Source: Thamnaconus septentrionalis
Taxonomy: Eukaryota > Chordata > Actinopteri > Tetraodontiformes > Monacanthidae
Direction of reading: 5' to 3'
DNA: 64,000 nucleotides
Assembly (NCBI GenBank): GCA_009823395.1
Contig: CM020511.1
Span: forward strand, 22,637,501 to 22,701,500
The notes beneath the pieces are model-generated. The model made no database searches, was not told where the DNA came from, and saw only the letters and a program-made list of their open reading frames with translations. Below, piece by piece: positions 63,801-64,000 of this stretch. Position 1 is the first letter of the stretch. Each line of letters begins with the position of its first letter. The position numbers and the translations under genes are program-made.

Positions 63801-64000
63801 TCTACTCATTATAGACCTTGCTTGGGGAATGTGATCCGCCACAATAAAGCCGAAAGTGATCAGAAAGTGGTCAGACAAAACGTCATTTCGGGGAAAGATT
63901 GTCAACTGCTCCACACCAAGTCCAAAAGTGAGCACAAGATCCAAAGTATGACTATGCTTATGAGTGGGTACATTCACAACTTGAAGAAAGCCTAAGGAGT
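60877..64000 (-). mobile_element. L2-type LINE inserted in BEL/Pao pol
   Basis: It reads on the - strand from beyond the right edge. The end of the endonuclease (LSDHFLITF) comes first, then RT, a 3' UTR (about 61617-60894) and a (TTA)n tail at 60877-60893. The tail motif gcgctttatataatc fits L2-type 3' ends. It lies directly in the BEL/Pao frame after Cys-Asp, so it inserted later than that element. Confidence 0.85.
61689..63977 (-). CDS. L2-type LINE ORF2 (endonuclease end-RT), 5' partial
   Basis: This frame of 762 codons stays open to the right edge; the first listed codon is GTG, so no start is claimed. The endonuclease C-terminus (HTLDLVLTFGLGV; LSDHFLITF) comes first, then a linker. 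RT has [20 protein letters not shown] (347-366), [16 protein letters not shown], catalytic Asp in LVLLDLSAAFDTVDHS (about 415-430), GVPQGSVLGPLLFNIYMSPL and YADDTQLYLS (509-518). The tail has SAFFHLRNIAKIRGFLSFKD and HITPILASLHWLPV. A 1-base indel near 61740 ends the frame early; the expected C-terminus (LFRSRLKTFLF) follows in another frame, ending at 61618. The element is young but probably no longer coding correctly. Confidence 0.85.
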   Translation of the reverse strand: MNVPTHKHSHTLDLVLTFGLGVEQLTIFPRNDVLSDHFLITFGFIVADHIPQARSIMSRNISDSVVAEFKERLPDLLDALVPLDMLPDSPPTHLTDLDLDSLTDRFSGFLKSTLDDLAPYKVRMKRQDRSAPWFTSSTRKLKQNLRRLERTWRSSKTASSFKTWQDCFRSYKKALRISRTSYYFALIDSNKNNPKFLFSTVAKLTRSHHCVEPCVPIGLSSNDFLNFFQQKVEDIRTEIGNSLSSLSSAGHMADLSQHGNPSVYFGSFRQVGLSELDSLVSSAKPTTSLLDPIPTRLLKEVSPLLHCVILRIINHSLSTGFVPHAFKVAVIKPLIKKPNLDLSVLSNYRPISNLPFLSKILEKVVARQLVDFLNDSNLFEVFQSGFRVGHSTETALLKVSNDLLCASDRGLLSVLVLLDLSAAFDTVDHSILLRRLENSIGIKDRALDWFGSYLSDRFQFVHVHNHSSERRRVCHGVPQGSVLGPLLFNIYMSPLGDIIRKHNISFHSYADDTQLYLSFKANEAHQLAKLESCLRDVRTWMTQNFLLLNTDKTEVIIFGSRESRDRAFDGQGGLFGSTPSSTVRNLGVTFDQDLTFNSHLQNVGRSAFFHLRNIAKIRGFLSFKDAEKIIHAFVTSRLDYWNSVLAGCPNSSLRTLQLIQNSAARLLTGTRRRQHITPILASLHWLPVKFRIEFKILVLIYKALYSQAPSYIRELIELYHPPRALRSEDSGLLVTPKMSRVRSGGRCFSSWHLYFGIIFQPR

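Overview
This is vertebrate DNA, almost certainly from a ray-finned fish. The coding sequence is split by canonical GT-AG introns. The rest is mostly transposable elements typical of teleosts: Gmr1-like Ty3/Gypsy, BEL/Pao, Ty1/copia, L2 and L1/Tx1 LINEs, Tc1/mariner, hAT, PIF/Harbinger and piggyBac-type elements, plus many micro- and minisatellites.

Only one host gene is visible: the 3' part of a semaphorin on the + strand, best read as sema7a. Seven exons (234-412, 3068-3176, 3363-3570, 46996-47111, 47509-47681, 47990-48045, 51177-51523) join without a frame break into the last 395 codons. They give the end of the Sema domain, a PSI module, one Ig domain and a hydrophobic C-terminus with no cytoplasmic tail, as expected for a GPI-anchored Sema7A. 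The upstream exons lie before the window.

The intron between exons 3 and 4 of this window is about 43.4 kb, while most neighbouring introns are 0.2-3 kb. It is packed with nested mobile elements. In order: a GC-rich minisatellite (about 4.05-4.4 kb); a Gmr1-like LTR element, copy 1 (6212-12671); a Harbinger copy (12757-14334); a piggyBac-type MITE (15287-15937); other repeats; a hAT end and an inverted Harbinger copy (20.0-21.3 kb); Gmr1-like copy 2 (21351-27857); copia, Tc1 and Harbinger remnants (28.1-30.3 kb); a Gypsy gag/RT copy split by a hAT (30.3-33.2 kb); an opposed Gypsy copy (33.3-36.0 kb); an L1/Tx1-type LINE (36.4-40.45 kb); a MITE (40806-41263); microsatellites; and an L2-type LINE (44.1-45.45 kb).

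The two Gmr1-like elements are the most informative part. Both are antisense to sema7a and each has two LTRs and a perfect 5-bp target duplication (AACGT; GTTGT). Their pol has integrase upstream of reverse transcriptase, a Ty1/copia-like order inside a Ty3/Gypsy element, and their Gag capsid contains a region closely resembling a SCAN domain. Copy 1 has an open pol but a damaged Gag zinc knuckle. Copy 2 has an intact zinc knuckle but several indels, including some between integrase and RT.

Downstream of sema7a no further host gene is seen. The region holds a Harbinger-like element (55157-57064), an array of 89-bp hairpin-bearing repeats (58327-58620), a BEL/Pao pol fragment (58920-60876) and, inserted into it, a long L2-type LINE on the - strand that runs off the right edge.
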